The notes under the pieces were generated by a model. That model ran no database searches. It was not told the origin of the DNA and saw only the letters and a program-made list of their open reading frames with translations. From the NCBI GenBank assembly GCA_008921705.1, contig VFFE01006810.1, positions 630,299 through 694,298 of the forward strand: a DNA stretch of 64,000 nt, written 5' to 3'. Source of the DNA: Burhinus oedicnemus. Taxonomy: Eukaryota; Chordata; Aves; Charadriiformes; Burhinidae. Of the stretch, positions 1 through 13,207 are shown piece after piece. The position numbers and the translations under genes are program-made. Every line of letters begins with the position of its first letter. Within the stretch, counting starts at the first letter, position 1.

Positions 1-2094
1 CCTCTCGGAAAGAACAGCACGCTTGGTTGCTAGAACATTTGTTCAGCACCACTGAAATGCAACACCTGACGTTTGTTTGGGCAAGGTGTAAGTATTTGCT
101 CAGGAATTCACTGTGAGAACGTGACATAAGCCATGACAGAGCTACCTACAGCAGGTGACCTGCAGTTTTGTTTGCTTCCTTAGTCACAGCCTTGAGTTTC
201 TTCTTTTTTTAGAATTCACCTCCTCTATTAACCATTCAGGTCATTCAGTGCATGTTCGTTTTCTTTTGCTTTGTTTCTCGCCTATTCCTCTTCAGCCTTT
301 GGATAAAAGTTTGTTGGTGCTTTTATATGACTATATTTTGACTTAAATTCTTGAGGGCAATGAAACAGAAGCATTGTTTGACAATGGAAAATCTTCAATT
401 TTCTTTTTATTTCTCTGCAATAGGTTAATCTTTCCCATGGCTGAAAGATTCTGGAAAACTGCGCAAACAAGCTAAAGAAATTTGAGTTCAGTAATTTACC
501 CCAGTCATGAAAAAGAATTTTTGGCAAAGATCTGAATCCAGATGCCACTGATCACAAACCTACAATTTCCCTACCTACATAAGCGTGTGAGCCCAGGTGG
601 TCAAAATCTCTGCTGAAGGAAGAGAGCAGGAAAACATTTACATGACAGAAAACTTGTTCAAACAGAATCTGTCACATTTTGTACGTGGATCAGACCTAGT
701 GAGATGGCACATACTTACATGTTCTTTTGGAACAATAAAAGCAATTTCTTTTTTCATTCTTGGTTTACACTCATGTATACATTTAGCCAGGTGCTGAGTG
801 TAGGAGTACTTAAAGTACCTGGAGAAAATCCACAGCTACCATGTCAAGGTGAACTTAAACACGAAAACAAAATTACGATAGGGAGAGGGCACCTTGAGAG
901 GAAATTACTTACAAGATAGAAGTGTGAGAGAATTTTACTTAATGGAAACAGTTCATTTACTGAAAAAATCCAATTAAAGTAGTTTAACAAGTTGCATTTT
1001 ATCAAGGATTAATAAGTAGAATTTGCAATAGTCCCACAGTTGTAATGGCTATGATTTTGTGTAAGAATATTTAAAGAACTTAAATATAAATACATTCAGG
1101 AGATTTTTCTTTGTTTTTATTTTTAATACATTACATGGAACAAAACAAGTATAGTAATATCTGTTGTTTTTTCATATACTGCAGTTACTTAGACATTACA
1201 TGTTATCATTTTCTTGATTTACAACATATGACAAAAATAAAACACTTTGCAAGCCGTTTTTGTAGTGAAAGTGGTTTAATAAATTAAAACAGCCTTCTTG
1301 TGTTCCAGGAAAAATGGAACAGTACAGAGTATTATCCTCCTTAATGCGGAAGCTGAACACAGTGACAAGCCTAAACTGAATTTAATTTCCAATAATATTG
1401 AGATTCACGTATAAAGAAAAACAGGGCATATCTAACAGGTGGCTTATCTAAAAAGACTTAAAAAACATACTGAAATAAAAAGTGGTACATTACATATCAC
1501 AGTGCACATGACAAATTTCTAGTAAGAACATGAAAATCAAGTTCTTCTCCATCTCCCCTCCAGACAGACATACATTTCTTTGTAACCATGGTCTGCATGG
1601 TTTATCAATACAGAGAAATTTGTTCCAAACATCATCTTTCCACCACATAACTCATTAGAGACAAAGGAAATCTTTACAATTTATGACTTCAGAAAAGGGT
1701 TTAATAGCTTATGAAAGATTACATTTATTTGTTCCAAAACTGAGCAGAGTCTTGATCTTCAAAAAATTCCTGAAAATGAAAATATCCACACCAGTTCTCA
1801 ATAGTAACCTGTTATTTACAATGACTGTATAACATTAACAGGAGTTACTGTTTGAGCAAATACAATATTCACAGACATTTATTCTACAGAAACTTATAAC
1901 TCTATTACAGTTGAGCCTGTATTGACAAATTAAAATTTAGGTCTGAACAGCTGTGAACACTAAGTTATTTAGATTGAAACATAAAAATGTCATCAGAAGT
2001 TTTCCATATCTAGATTACTAGGGTGTTTCTTAGAGTTTTCATTTGTTATTTCCCACCAGAGCAGACTTCTTCCCTTTCTTTTCACTGATCTTAA
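1..2094. other. AT-rich intergenic DNA
   Basis: I see no gene here. Short open frames lack recognisable motifs, and their base composition matches that of the flanks. No known repeat family was recognised. Confidence 0.5.
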
Positions 2095-2240
2095 TCAAGA
2101 TATTGTAATGTATTTAAAAAACAATTCATCCCTTACAAGCCCACGGAATTGGTGGCAGACTTGAGCAACCTGCAAAAGTTCCTTATGGGACAGCAGTGAG
2201 AAGGTGCACAGCCACACCTCATCAGGCAGAAGAAGCCACA
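2095..2240 (-). pseudogene. F-box-like exon remnant
   Basis: On the minus strand, an acceptor-like site (TGACTTCTCAG) ending at 2241 precedes an open stretch reading VWLLLPDEVWLCTFSLLSH, then KELLQVAQVCHQFRGLVRDE, then LFFKYITIS and TGA. LPDEVW..(I/F)SLLSHKELLQVAQVCHQFRGL fits the F-box consensus (LP.E....IFS.L...EL..V..VC..F..L..D..LW), the Skp1-binding motif of SCF ubiquitin ligases. The Trp expected after DEL is Phe-Phe here, and a stop follows at once, while a Lys-rich open stretch continues in another frame. That points to a decayed exon or retrocopy. A GTAAGG inside the box (codons for Leu-Val-Arg) could serve as a donor. I cannot name the parent gene, and no neighbouring exon was recognised. 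Confidence 0.5.
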
Positions 2241-2389
2241 CTGAGAAGTCACATTCGCATTTATTGCTCTTAAAGTAGATTAAAGTTAGACGTAATTGCA
2301 AGGGATGACAAATATAGTACAGTCTCTGACAATCAATTCCTGTCCAAGCAAATAGGCATGCAAAGTCAGGTACTGAAGAGGGGAGCATT

Positions 2390-4654
2390 TTCTTTTGTTC
2401 TTCAGATCTAGTTTAGTGCCATCTGTCTTTCCTGAATAAGAAACATGGTCTAAAGCATGAACGAGACAGTCTCGGAAGATCACTAGTCCCTACTTTAAAA
2501 ACTGATTGCCACACCCTGGAAGACAGCTATTTTGTAATTATAAGCTAAAGAACAGCTTTGCAAATAAAGACCGTGCTGTTTTCATTTTCAAGTCAACTTT
2601 GATACTCATGCCTCTGCAATCCCAAAGTAATAATCTGTAGGATAGTCCCCTCCCCCCATAAAAAAAATCTAAAGGCTGATTTGTGGTTTTGCAAAAATTA
2701 AGGTCAAATGTACTATTTTGAACACATAGCTAAGCATACATGCATATATTTACCCAATACGTTGTTCTCACAGTAGTCTTAATTGTATTTTTGGAAGTTG
2801 GACTGTATTTGGAGTTGGACCCTAGAAGAAAGAGAGATTAGTTGGAAGTCCCAGAGTTAGGAGAAATTTTCTTTGTTTTTTTTTTTAGTAAGGAAAGATA
2901 CAAGAAAAAGCCAAAGAAATAAATACATAAGCAGTGGTCAAGCTGCATTGGCATACCTACCAGAATTTTAAATATGTACATTGCCACCACAGGGCGAACA
3001 GGATCAATATCGAATTTCTAAATTTTCCATGAGGAATTCAGTGTTTCCATTTTAACCACTATACAACTGGCCAGACTATAATTTCTAAGAACTTACAATG
3101 AAAAGGTTTAAAAAGCCCTACAATGTTAGGGGATCTACTCTACATTTTAGTTTGGTCTTTCAAAGGTCTATTTGGCCTCCAAATTACTTGCAAAGGCAAC
3201 TGGAGGCAAAATTTTGTGCCAGGATCATTTGTGTTTGGACTTATTTGGTGCAATTGCTGTCTTATAGATGTCTGAGCATGCAGAGGAACATTTTCTATAA
3301 AACCAGCTCGAACAACTACTAAGACACTACATTGCAGGGAATCATCCTAGAGTAGGAGGCAGGCAGATTACATGATTTTAGTATGTCTTTCCCATTTCTA
3401 AGAAATCAGACGTCACCAAATGAACCACTTATTTGCCTGTCTTTCATTCAATTAGTATTTTATCTCAGTCACTGGTATTATGTGATTACACATTAATTTC
3501 TCTCACTGCAGTTGCTACATGGTCAACAGTTAATAGTTGATGAATTATTCTAGCATGAAGTAAATCAAGCTTCTGTACAATATTGTGAAATACTGACAGT
3601 GCTTTCTACACTGAACTCAACACTGCTCAGGTTCAGCTGCATGGTGGATTGGAGAACACGGCCGGTTTACCATCGGCGTGACAAGTTCCACTCTGTTGCT
3701 CCACTTATACATGAAGCTAAATAGCTGGGCAGCGTAGAGAATTGAGGGTCCAGTAATTTTGGACACAGTAAACTGGTGCTTAAAAGGCTGTAAACACAGC
3801 AAGTGAGAACATGAGTGCCACCTTATCTGCCTTTTACTGAAAATTCTGTGCTTCATTTGACAGCTGATGTGCTAACAGGATTACTATGCATGAAAATCAT
3901 CCTACTACTTCTGTTGATGTGATTCTTTGCAGAATACCAGAAGTGCACCTCCAACAAAACCTGAATGACTCGTAAACTTTAAAAAAGAGAAGAAATTAAA
4001 TTCTGTTTAACATGCTGAGTCTAAAGCACCTGTGATTACAGAGCAACCATAATTTGTCCAGATAGCTTTTGCAACGAAGCAAAGCCACATGTGATCCCAT
4101 GTACATTCACAGTCTTTTTGGGAAAGCAAAATACTTAGCATGCTGAGCTACCCATGTTAATGTTATCATGTGACTACTGAAGTAGAGTCACTGACTAACT
4201 TTGTGGGTGGAAAAGGACAGTGTCATAAATTCAGATGGACCATAATTGCTAGTATTCACTGCAAAACAATAGTAAAAGTGCAAATGTCTACACTATTTCC
4301 AATTATAGACACAAGCGGTACAAGTATTTACAATCAACCAATAAAATAATGGATATATATGTATATTTATGTCTACACTATATAGATGTATATAATTTTC
4401 ATGTAGTTTACAGATTCTAAAACTTAATACACTGCTTATTGTCTTCACTACTTCATATAAGATCTTAAGATACACAAGGCAGAGATAACTTGATCATCTC
4501 TTCAAAGAACCGGGCATATTGGTAGTATTCCTTCAAATCCTATAAATCCTGTTAATATTACTTCAGCAGCTAATCCAAGAATAACTTCAAACTATTTTTA
4601 AGAGAGATTTTTTGATTATACTTTTATGTCACCTCCTGTAAGCTTCTTAAACTT
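2390..4654. other. AT-rich intergenic DNA
   Basis: No coding exon, RNA gene or repeat was recognised. The stretch runs from the F-box remnant to the first CR1 fragment. Confidence 0.5.
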
Positions 4655-5268
4655 CATAGAATCATAGAATGGCTTAGGTTGGAAGGGACCTTAAAGATCA
4701 TCTAGTTCCAACCCCCTTGCCATGGGAAGGGACACCTCCCACTAGACCAGATTGCTCAAAGCCCCATCCAACCTGGCCTTGAACACTTCCAGGGATGGGG
4801 CATCCACAGCTTCCCTGGGCAGCCTGTGCCAGTGCCTCACCACCCTCACAGTAAAGAATTTCTTCCTAATGTCTAATCTAAATCTACCCTCTTACAGATT
4901 GAAGCCATTACCCCTCATCCTGTCACTACATGCCCTTGTAAAAAGTCCCTCTCCAGCTTTCTTGTAGGCCCCTTTCAGACACTGGAAGGCTGCTAGAAGG
5001 TCTCCCCAGAGCCTTCTCTTCTCCAGGCTAAACAACCCCAACTCTCTCAGCCTGTCCTCACAGCAGGCCCACCTCTCAAGCCTGTCCAGGTCCCTCTGGA
5101 TGGCATCCCTTCCCTCCAGTGTGTCAACAGCTCCACACAGCTTGGTGTCATCGGCAAACTTGCTGAGGGTGCACTCAGTCCCTACATCCGTGTCACCAAC
5201 AAAGGTGTTAAATAGTACCAATCCCAGTACCAACTCCTGAGGAACACCACTTGTCACTGCACGCCACA
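4655..5268 (-). mobile_element. CR1 LINE fragment, 5' truncated, internal deletion
   Basis: The plus strand opens with CATAGAATCATAGAAT and the GGTTGGAAGGGACCTTAAAG block, the reverse complement of the CR1 3' terminus, so the element runs minus. The open frame (5269-4892) carries a reverse-transcriptase remnant: TSGVPQ, then SKFADDTKL with the F-A-D-D catalytic motif, then [10 protein letters not shown]. It then jumps directly to [20 protein letters not shown], which lies well downstream in CR1 ORF2. The intervening finger/thumb segment is missing without loss of frame. The element is truncated at its 5' end, as is usual for CR1, and cannot be active. Confidence 0.9.
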
Positions 5269-8200
5269 CTTGACTGTAAGAGATGGAGCAGCTTCAACTG
5301 CTCAAAGTTTGGCTGCTCGGCACATCACTGAATGAATTCATGACACCAGATCTGAGCAGAAGTTAAAACAAGCAAGGGAAAGCAATGGATGCAGCAAGCA
5401 CAGAAATTAGGTGATAATCACAGAGAGATTTTTAGTTATGTGCATTTACAGTCTTCTGAAGAGCTACTACTCTGTCTTCAGGAGGCAGTTTCCGTTGTGC
5501 TTTCTCAGACATGGTAAATTTCCAGGAAGGGTTTTCTCTTGTCTGGAATTGACTCAACCTATGGAAAAAATGTCTTCAGAACATAATAGAAGAAGTTAAT
5601 TAGTTATGCAGCAAATTCATTATTTTTTAGTATTCTCAGTTTCTCAGGTTGTGATAAGTAATGGAACCTAGAACAAGATTATTTCAAAGGTTGGAAAGAA
5701 TCCGTGCCACAACTCAACTCAGTCGTTATGCATAACCCATCTGCAGTAATCCAGCAGTTCTGTGTTGCTGAACCATAATGATTCAGTCTTCACATCAGAC
5801 CTCTTCACTCTGTCTTGAATTTACCTGGAAGGTATTTTTTGGACCTAGTGGAAAAGAATTACTCAGAAAATTCATGTGCACTCTGAAAAAAGGATCGTTC
5901 CAAACACACCAGCACAGAAGGGCTCAACAAGTTTACTTGCACTCAATTTCCTGGTGCTGTAAGTGACCTTAGAAGAAGGTGTAAAATGAAGGTGGAAATA
6001 GAAAAATATGTACTTACTATGTAAATGGTTTTTCAATGCCCTTTTCCTCAACTATTTTCCAAATATTTTTTTTCTCCTACTGTTTTTCTCCAGTGGGCTT
6101 GATTTTCATTCATCACTAGGTCAGCTTCTTCAAATTTTTCTCATTTTAAACTCATTTTGTATTAGGTTTACATCTGGTGCAAATGCTAATCTGATCCATG
6201 CTAAACAATCTCCTCTTTTTAAGCATACAAGCGTTCTATTTTTTCTATTCCTTGTCTTAAATATTTGTCTGTCTACTAAACAAAAGTAATGAAGTTCTGA
6301 GGCCTCTGAGTAAAAATTTACCGCAGACATTATGGAGGCCTTATGGGATATTAACAGTACAGGACTTATCTTGTCTCATTTATGGATGTGCTTCAAACAG
6401 ATAGAAACACTGATTAAAAGAATGTATTCATTGTAGCCTACCACCTCACTGGAGAGTGTATTAAAACAAAGCTCTGACAACTGTAATTTGGTTTCTTTGA
6501 GTTAAATTAAATTACTCTCACGACAATTATAACCTTAAGGCAATACAATAAAAATTGAGAAAAAATATTAAAGCGGAAGATAAGGATTAAGGACACTGTA
6601 GTGTTAAAAATCAGTACTAAAGGCCCACTGGGATACTCAGTAAAGGTAAGAAATATTTTATAAGAAATATAAACTAAAAAAATAAGCAAACCTTCACTTC
6701 AACTGCCCATGTATGACTATGATGACTATGCAAGGCTGGACTTTTCCCAGTGCCTCCTTGAATCAGTCACTTTTGTTTTAAGGATTTCTGTTCCAGAGAG
6801 GTTCCTATCTAAATTATGTGACAAAACTAAATGTTACCAAATACATTTATTTAATGCAAAACATTACGGGTGTTGCTTTTAATAAGGAAAGAGCAAAAAT
6901 TCTCTTCCATTGTAAGACAACTGTGTTGTTTAAGCACAGTTTCATGGTTCTCCACTACATTGTGCTGCATTAAAACCAGCTTTTGTTGTCATCTCTTGTG
7001 AACACCCAAGAACAGCTTTATTTGGGATGTTTTCTGTACAACCAAGCTATAGAAAAGCCTTAACATTAGCAATGAATTATAAAAGCAATTTTTATGTGTT
7101 GACAACATTTTTCTAATGCAGAAATTGACCCTGCTGGAATAGATCAATCTATTACGTATTTCAGTGAGTAAGCGTACTACTTTTCAGGGTAATGCAATTA
7201 TTCCTACTACTACATTAAAGACAGTAACAAAGTATATTTATAAACAAATCAATTAGTTATATCAGAATGCATGACTTGTATTTAGCAGACTCATTAACAA
7301 TTATTATTTACACAATTGAAATCAATAGCTAAGCTACTGAAAGAAAGCTAAAGAAATTCTTTACCTATCTGACCTTGACATTTGTTCTGCTTTATTTTAT
7401 TACTTCACTCAGGACTACCCAAAAGCTCTGGAAAAAACATGTTCCACAGCAGATTCTGCTTAAGAGCTCTCATCTTCAAGGGCTTTGGTCTTTTGTTCCA
7501 CATCACCAATCTTTCAGTTACTAATAAAACAGTCTGTATGATCTATAATCATTGCCAGTTTCTTCCATCTTGTCTTGTTCAACCAATTTATTTTCAAGAT
7601 GTCTGGCAAATGTATTCTCTTCAGAGAAATTTTTCTTTGGAGAAAAGGTGGTTCATTTTCTTCTTTGGGCTGAAGACTTCTCATCATACTTAGCATCCTC
7701 AAACAGAAATAATAGTTACCCAAAACACTCATTTTGCGATCTATGCTTAATGGTTCATCCTTTCAAAACAACATTTTTCTTATTTTGGAAGCCTCATCAA
7801 AGTTGCTTTTCAAGCCATGTAGATGTGCTTATCTGATTTGATGCACTGTCTTTCTGCTCATCAATCTGCTGTTCCCCTCATCCCCAACAACCTTGGAGGT
7901 GAAATCCTGATTTCACTGAGATCAATGAAAATATTTCCAATGGTACTAATGCATAGTCCACAGTTTTGTTTGTTTCTAAGGTCTGGCTGGGTCTTGAAGG
8001 CTCAGAAAAATTAAAATAGCTTAGATTTGGGGAACATAAGAAAAATCCCCTGAATGAACACTGCAGTTCTGCAAGATATCCTCAATTCATATGAAATACA
8101 CAATTACATTTAGGATTAAATTTAGCAATCAAGATGTCAGTCAAAAAGGATTATAATATTTTTAAATTTGATTTTTGCTTTTAAACTCAAAAACAACAAT

Positions 8201-10730
8201 AAGCTTGATGTTACAATTTTCTTTTAATTTTTTTTTTCCTGTTAATCTAGATCTGTATGGATCTTACTGGAGGAAAAGAAGCAGTAGTGTAAATAGCAGA
8301 ATATCTGCTCCATCCATTTTCTCTTGTCTACAGATAGAGAACTTAATCTTACAAGAAACCCTTTACATGCTTAACTTCAAGCATTTAGGTATCTTAGGTT
8401 ACATAAAAAAGTGTCCTCTTCTCTCTCTTACAACTTAACACCAACATTTGTCTTCCAGAGTGACCATGCTGCCAGACAAGGAAATGTTGATAACATGATC
8501 CTGCATGTGACTGAGTACGTTAATAAGACGTGGGTAAAGCTTACTCTCAACAGCATTTTTCAGGGGTCAACTCTGTAATCATGAATTTCCCTTAATAGGA
8601 AGGAACTTTAGCAATGTCTCTTTCAGGCTGAAGTACTCATTTGAAAGCAGATGCTGATTATTTTTAAGTATCTTCTTTGAGTACTTAAGCCCTCAGATTC
8701 ATATTGCTACTTTTTTTCTTTTAGGAAACAAGGCAACAAAATACACTACAAGCTAATCAATCACAATATTAATAAGTAAAAAGGAAGCAGTGAAGCAACT
8801 GAATTGACAGCACAGCTAAGACTGGCTTTGTGTTTCCAAAGATCGATTCTCCAAGTTAATATAACCAATAAAGCAAATTAATTCAGAGGCTGCTCTTAGG
8901 AAAAATTCTCCCAAGGCAAAACTGACCGCAGATACTGTCCAGGCAAGACAGATTCCTTAATATCTGAAGCTTCCACTAGGCTTAAAGCCACTAAAGTAAA
9001 CCAATACAGATGATCAGGAATTTAATTGAAACACTGCATGTTCTTGGACTTCTATTCCCACCCTGATCTTAGTCACTTGCCCAAGTAACTCATCTAAGCA
9101 GGCTGACTCGTATTAAGCAAATAACAAATAAGTCAGAACCCACAAGTCATATGATATCATTCCTCAGGTTCAAGATAGGTTAAACTGACTTTACAACTGA
9201 CACAGATCTTCAACTTCCCTCTCACTTTGGCTACTCTGCTTATGGAGCAGAGGACACACGGGCTCAGGTATCAAAGCAATCAAGAAAAAAAAATATTATT
9301 CCACCTCGTCTCTGCTCTAACAAAGGGTTCTTGCATACCTGCTGGCCTCAGGAACAACGTCCACATCAGCAAAGCAGCTGGAGTGAATCCAAGCAGTCTG
9401 CACAGGCCAGCCGATGCCAGCAGAGAAGGCAACATGAGGCACTACAAGAGTGTCAGAAGAACAGTCGAATCAAAATGGCATCCATCAGTTAAACATGGAA
9501 AAATTCCTCTAATATTTATAGGGAGTGAATGACATCTTTAACAAAATAGGCACCAAATGAAATGCTTAATAAATTAAATGTTATCATATGATTTTGTAGA
9601 GCACAGTAGAGATGACGATTGAAACATACAGCCATAAGTAAGCTATGTAAATAAGATATAGCAGGAAATAAGAGATGGAAGACAGGGGAGACAGTGCTTA
9701 AAAAATAGGTCTTCTTCTTTGAAAACTTTCTTGAACTTCCTTCCAAGAAAATACTTTTTCATTAATTCGCAACCTAGGTTTCCTTCCCACATAGTTCTTT
9801 TAAGACCTTAAAACTTGACATTCCCTGTACATGTGAAGTGCTTTTTTCTAACTATTTTTATCTCTAAATTCTTCAGCTGCTCTCTATTCTCCACTTCTAA
9901 TTTAGACCACAAGAGTAATAATAGCTTTGTGCATTTCTACACATTTTAAACATTACCTTTGGAGCTGACAAACATTTTCTCAGTTGCTAAATGTTAAGAA
10001 AAACAACAGCTAACCAGTTGACTCAAAATCTTAACTGGCACAGCAAAAAATGCAACCCAGAGTCTTGTAGGTTTGATAAGAAGCAAAATAAAACAAATAA
10101 ATATAATTCACAAATAATTTGCAAATAATATGGGCACAGCAACAACACCCAAGAACACAGAAACTAACTTCATCTTGCAAACACTATCTGAATGTGTAAG
10201 AAAATTATGCCATGCTCTTTTATAATAACCGATCTCAGAAACCTGGTTTTCAGGTTATCAGCCCACAATAATTTTCAAAGCAAGCCTCTCCACATGCTTT
10301 TTCTTGCCTGCCTTCTCTAAGGGTAATTCTCAAATATTCTTTGATTTCTTTTCCTCCTAAAATGAAGTCTAAAACCAAAGGTCTCTGGCTCAGATCGAAC
10401 CATCTTAGTTTTTACCAGTACCTCCTGTTCTTCCCTGCTAAGAGAAAAAAACAAAATCAAAAGTCTGATCTACCTAGGTAATGAGGGAAAAGAAGATTTT
10501 ATAACAATACCATGGTTTTAGACTTGGACACCATCTGGAGCTCAAAGCTGTACATAGTGTGTTAGTACACATGTACAGATTGTATGGACCATGACCCTTG
10601 ATTGTTCCCAGGGAAGATTTCCACAGTATTCTGCTCTCATCCGCCCTTTGGACAACTTTCTCTCAGTGAACTCTTTCTTTTGTATCACCTCAAGGCTTTT
10701 TCAGAGACTGAGAGGGCACAGAGACAATTT
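5269..10730. other. AT-rich intergenic DNA between CR1 copies
   Basis: No exon or RNA gene was recognised on either strand. Open frames here are short, rich in Phe, Ile and Lys, and lack domains. No repeat family was identified apart from simple T- and A-rich runs. Confidence 0.5.
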
Positions 10731-12132
10731 CATCACAGAATCACAGAATCAGAGAATCATAGCAGTTGGAAGGGACCCCTGGAGATCATCTAGTCTAACC
10801 CTCCTGCCAGAGCAGGGTCACCTAGGCCAGGTTGCACAGGATGGCATCCAGATGTGTTTTGAATGTCTCCAGAGTCAGAGACTCCACCACCTCTCTGGGC
10901 AGCCTGTTCCAGTGCTCCATCACCCTCAAAGGAAAGAAGTTCCTCCTCACATTTAGCTGGAACTTCCTATGGTCAAGTTTGTGCCCATGACCTCTTGTCC
11001 TATCAGTGGGCACCACTGCAAAAAGACCGGTCCCATCCTCCCCGCACCCTCCCTTTAAGTATTTGTAAGTATTGATAAGATCCGCTCTGAATCTTCTCTT
11101 CTCCAGACTAAAAAGACCCAAGTCCCTCAGCCTTTCCTCATAAGAAAGATGTTCCAGTCCCCTCATCATCTTTGTAGCCCACTGCTGTACCCTCTCCAGC
11201 AGTTCCCTGTCCTTCTTGAACTGGGGAGCCCAGAACTGGACACAGGACTCCAGGTGCGGCCTCACCAAGGCAGAGTAGAGGGGGAGGATAATCTCCTGCA
11301 ACCTGCTTGCCACACACCTCTTGATGCACCCCAGGACACCATTGGCCTTCTTGGCTACAAGGGCACATTGCTGGCTCATGGTCATGCTGTTGTCCACCAG
11401 GACTCCCAGGTCCCTGTCCAAAGAGCTGCTTTCCAGCAGGTCAGCCTCCTAACCTGTACTGGTGCATGGGGTTATTCCTCCTCAAGTGCAGTACCTTACA
11501 CTTGCCCTTGTTGAACTTTATGAGGTTTCTCTCTGCCCAACTGTCCAGCCTGTCCAGGTCATGTTGAATGGTAGCACAGCCTTCCGGTGTGTCAGCCACC
11601 CCTCCCAGTTTTGTGTCATCAGCAAACTTGCTGATGGTACCCTCTATCCCTTCATCCAGGTCATTGATGACTATGTTGAACAGGACTGGACCCAGTACTG
11701 ACCCCTGGGGAACACCACTCGTCACAGACCTCCAACTAGACTCTGTGCCACTGATCACAACCCTCTGAGCTCTATTTGCCAGCCAGTTTTCAATCCACCT
11801 CACTGTCCATTCACCCAACCGACACTTCCTAAGCTTGCCTATGAGGATGCTGTGGGAGACAGTGTTAAAAGCCTTGCTGAAGTCAAGGTAGACAATATCC
11901 ACTGCCCTCCCCTCATCTATCTGTCCAGTTATGCCAGAAGGCAATCAGATTAGTCAGACATGACTTCCCCTTGGTGAATCCATGTTGGTTACTTCTGATA
12001 ACCTTCTTTTCCTCCAGATGCTTTGAGATGACACCCAGAACGAGCTGTTCCATCATCTTTCCAGGGATGGAGGTGAGGCTGACTGGCCTGTAGTTTCCTG
12101 AGTCTTCCTTCTTGCCCTTTTTGAAGACTGGC
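10731..12132 (-). mobile_element. CR1 LINE, 3' part with RT and 3' terminus
   Basis: The 3' end at 10731 shows tandem CATCACAGAATCACAGAATC octamers followed by AGTTGGAAGGGACC in reverse orientation. Upstream on the minus strand are CR1 ORF2 segments: [20 protein letters not shown] (about 12100-12040), [65 protein letters not shown] with the F-A-D-D catalytic motif, and the C-terminal [10 protein letters not shown] and [12 protein letters not shown] blocks down to about 10822. The frame changes near 11913-11944 and breaks near 11421-11441, so the ORF is dead. The element continues at 13208 beyond an LTR insertion. Confidence 0.93.
12128..12132. repeat. Target-site duplication, left copy
   Basis: CTGGC directly precedes the TG start of the LTR insertion and is repeated at its right end. 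It belongs to the interrupted CR1 codons. Confidence 0.75.
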
Positions 12133-13207
12133 TGTGGTGGTGCAACACACCCCCCCGCCCCCCGCCCTTTGGCCACTCGGTTCGTGGTGAGATTCTCCAT
12201 CCCTGGGCCGCATACCAGCCTAGGAGATGTCAGGCATGAATTGTGAAAAATAAAAGACCAGCGTATTAAGGCACTCCCTTAACGCGCCTGGCTCTTGCTT
12301 CCCCTATCACTTGGGAATATCACTCCCTGACAGCTCAGTACATCTGTACCTGGTTCATGGCCTGAAGGGAGTTGGTACCAGAACTTGCAGATTTACCAAG
12401 TTTTGGGCTTGCACAACTGGTGGAAAGTACCGGAATATTCCATTGTCCAAGTTGGGCCAGAGTGGAAAATTACCTGACGAAAGATCTCAGGTCCTATAAG
12501 CAGCGATTCTAGTGAAGACCCTTTGAGCTCTTCTGGATCGCAGCAGGCTGTGGCCAGTACCTCCCCTGAGTTGGGACGCTGTCTCAGGCAAACTTCGCGA
12601 CGACTAAGGACCAGAGTGAGACAATCCTTCTTGAGCCTCAATTACCGCCCATTGAGGAATGCCAATGCATCGTGAGTATTTACCCTAACTCAGAAGGGAA
12701 ATTTTAACTATAGGCTAGCCTCTCTTTCATCCACCTCTCCATTTATATGTTTGTATGCTTTAGCTTTAAGGATGTAGATGTTCTTCCATTTTCTGTGCAC
12801 GTGTAGGAGTTAAAAGGGCTACCCGCCAACTAAATAAGTCATGTGATATTAAGAGATCTTCGATCTTAGCGGTTATAAACTGCGGTGTGTGCGTGTTTGT
12901 GTAAGTGTGTGTGTGTGTGCCTGCTCATATGCTTTGTTTATATGTATATATATTAAACTGAAATCTGTGCTCTCACATGTATATGTCTTGGTTTGGGATA
13001 CCTTACAGTAACTTAGTGTGAATCTTGTCATCTTGGAATCTGTAATCAAGTCGCTGTTCATTTATTTAGTTAAATCACTTTGTAAATCTTTAAATCAGTT
13101 AATGATTAAGTGCTGCTAAAACTCAGTCTCTTGATCTGCCTCAAATCACAAATAAAACTGAACTGCTGCTGAATCATAACTGTGTCTGATACTTCCATCC
13201 CGCGACA
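12133..13207 (+). mobile_element. LTR retroelement insertion, probable solo LTR
   Basis: This 1075-bp block interrupts a CR1 ORF exactly between consecutive codons. It begins TG (TGTGGTGGTGCAAC) and ends CA (CCATCCCGCGACA), and is flanked by 5-bp direct repeats CTGGC (12128-12132 and 13208-13212). TG...CA ends with a short target duplication are the hallmark of an LTR left by an endogenous retrovirus. On the plus strand a TTATAA box (12873) is followed by a TG-repeat region and AATAAA (13151), 56 bp before the end. No gag, pol or env coding was seen, so solo LTR is the simplest reading. A second AATAAA at 12249 followed by TGACA at 12332 leaves open a more complex structure. The family was not identified. 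Confidence 0.7.
12885..12919 (+). repeat. (TG)n microsatellite, interrupted
   Basis: An imperfect TG run inside the LTR insertion, just after its TATA-like box. Confidence 0.85.

Noticed and set aside
11149..11514. Plus-strand open frames across the CR1 copy
   Set aside because: They are antisense shadows of CR1 ORF2, whose true coding strand is minus.
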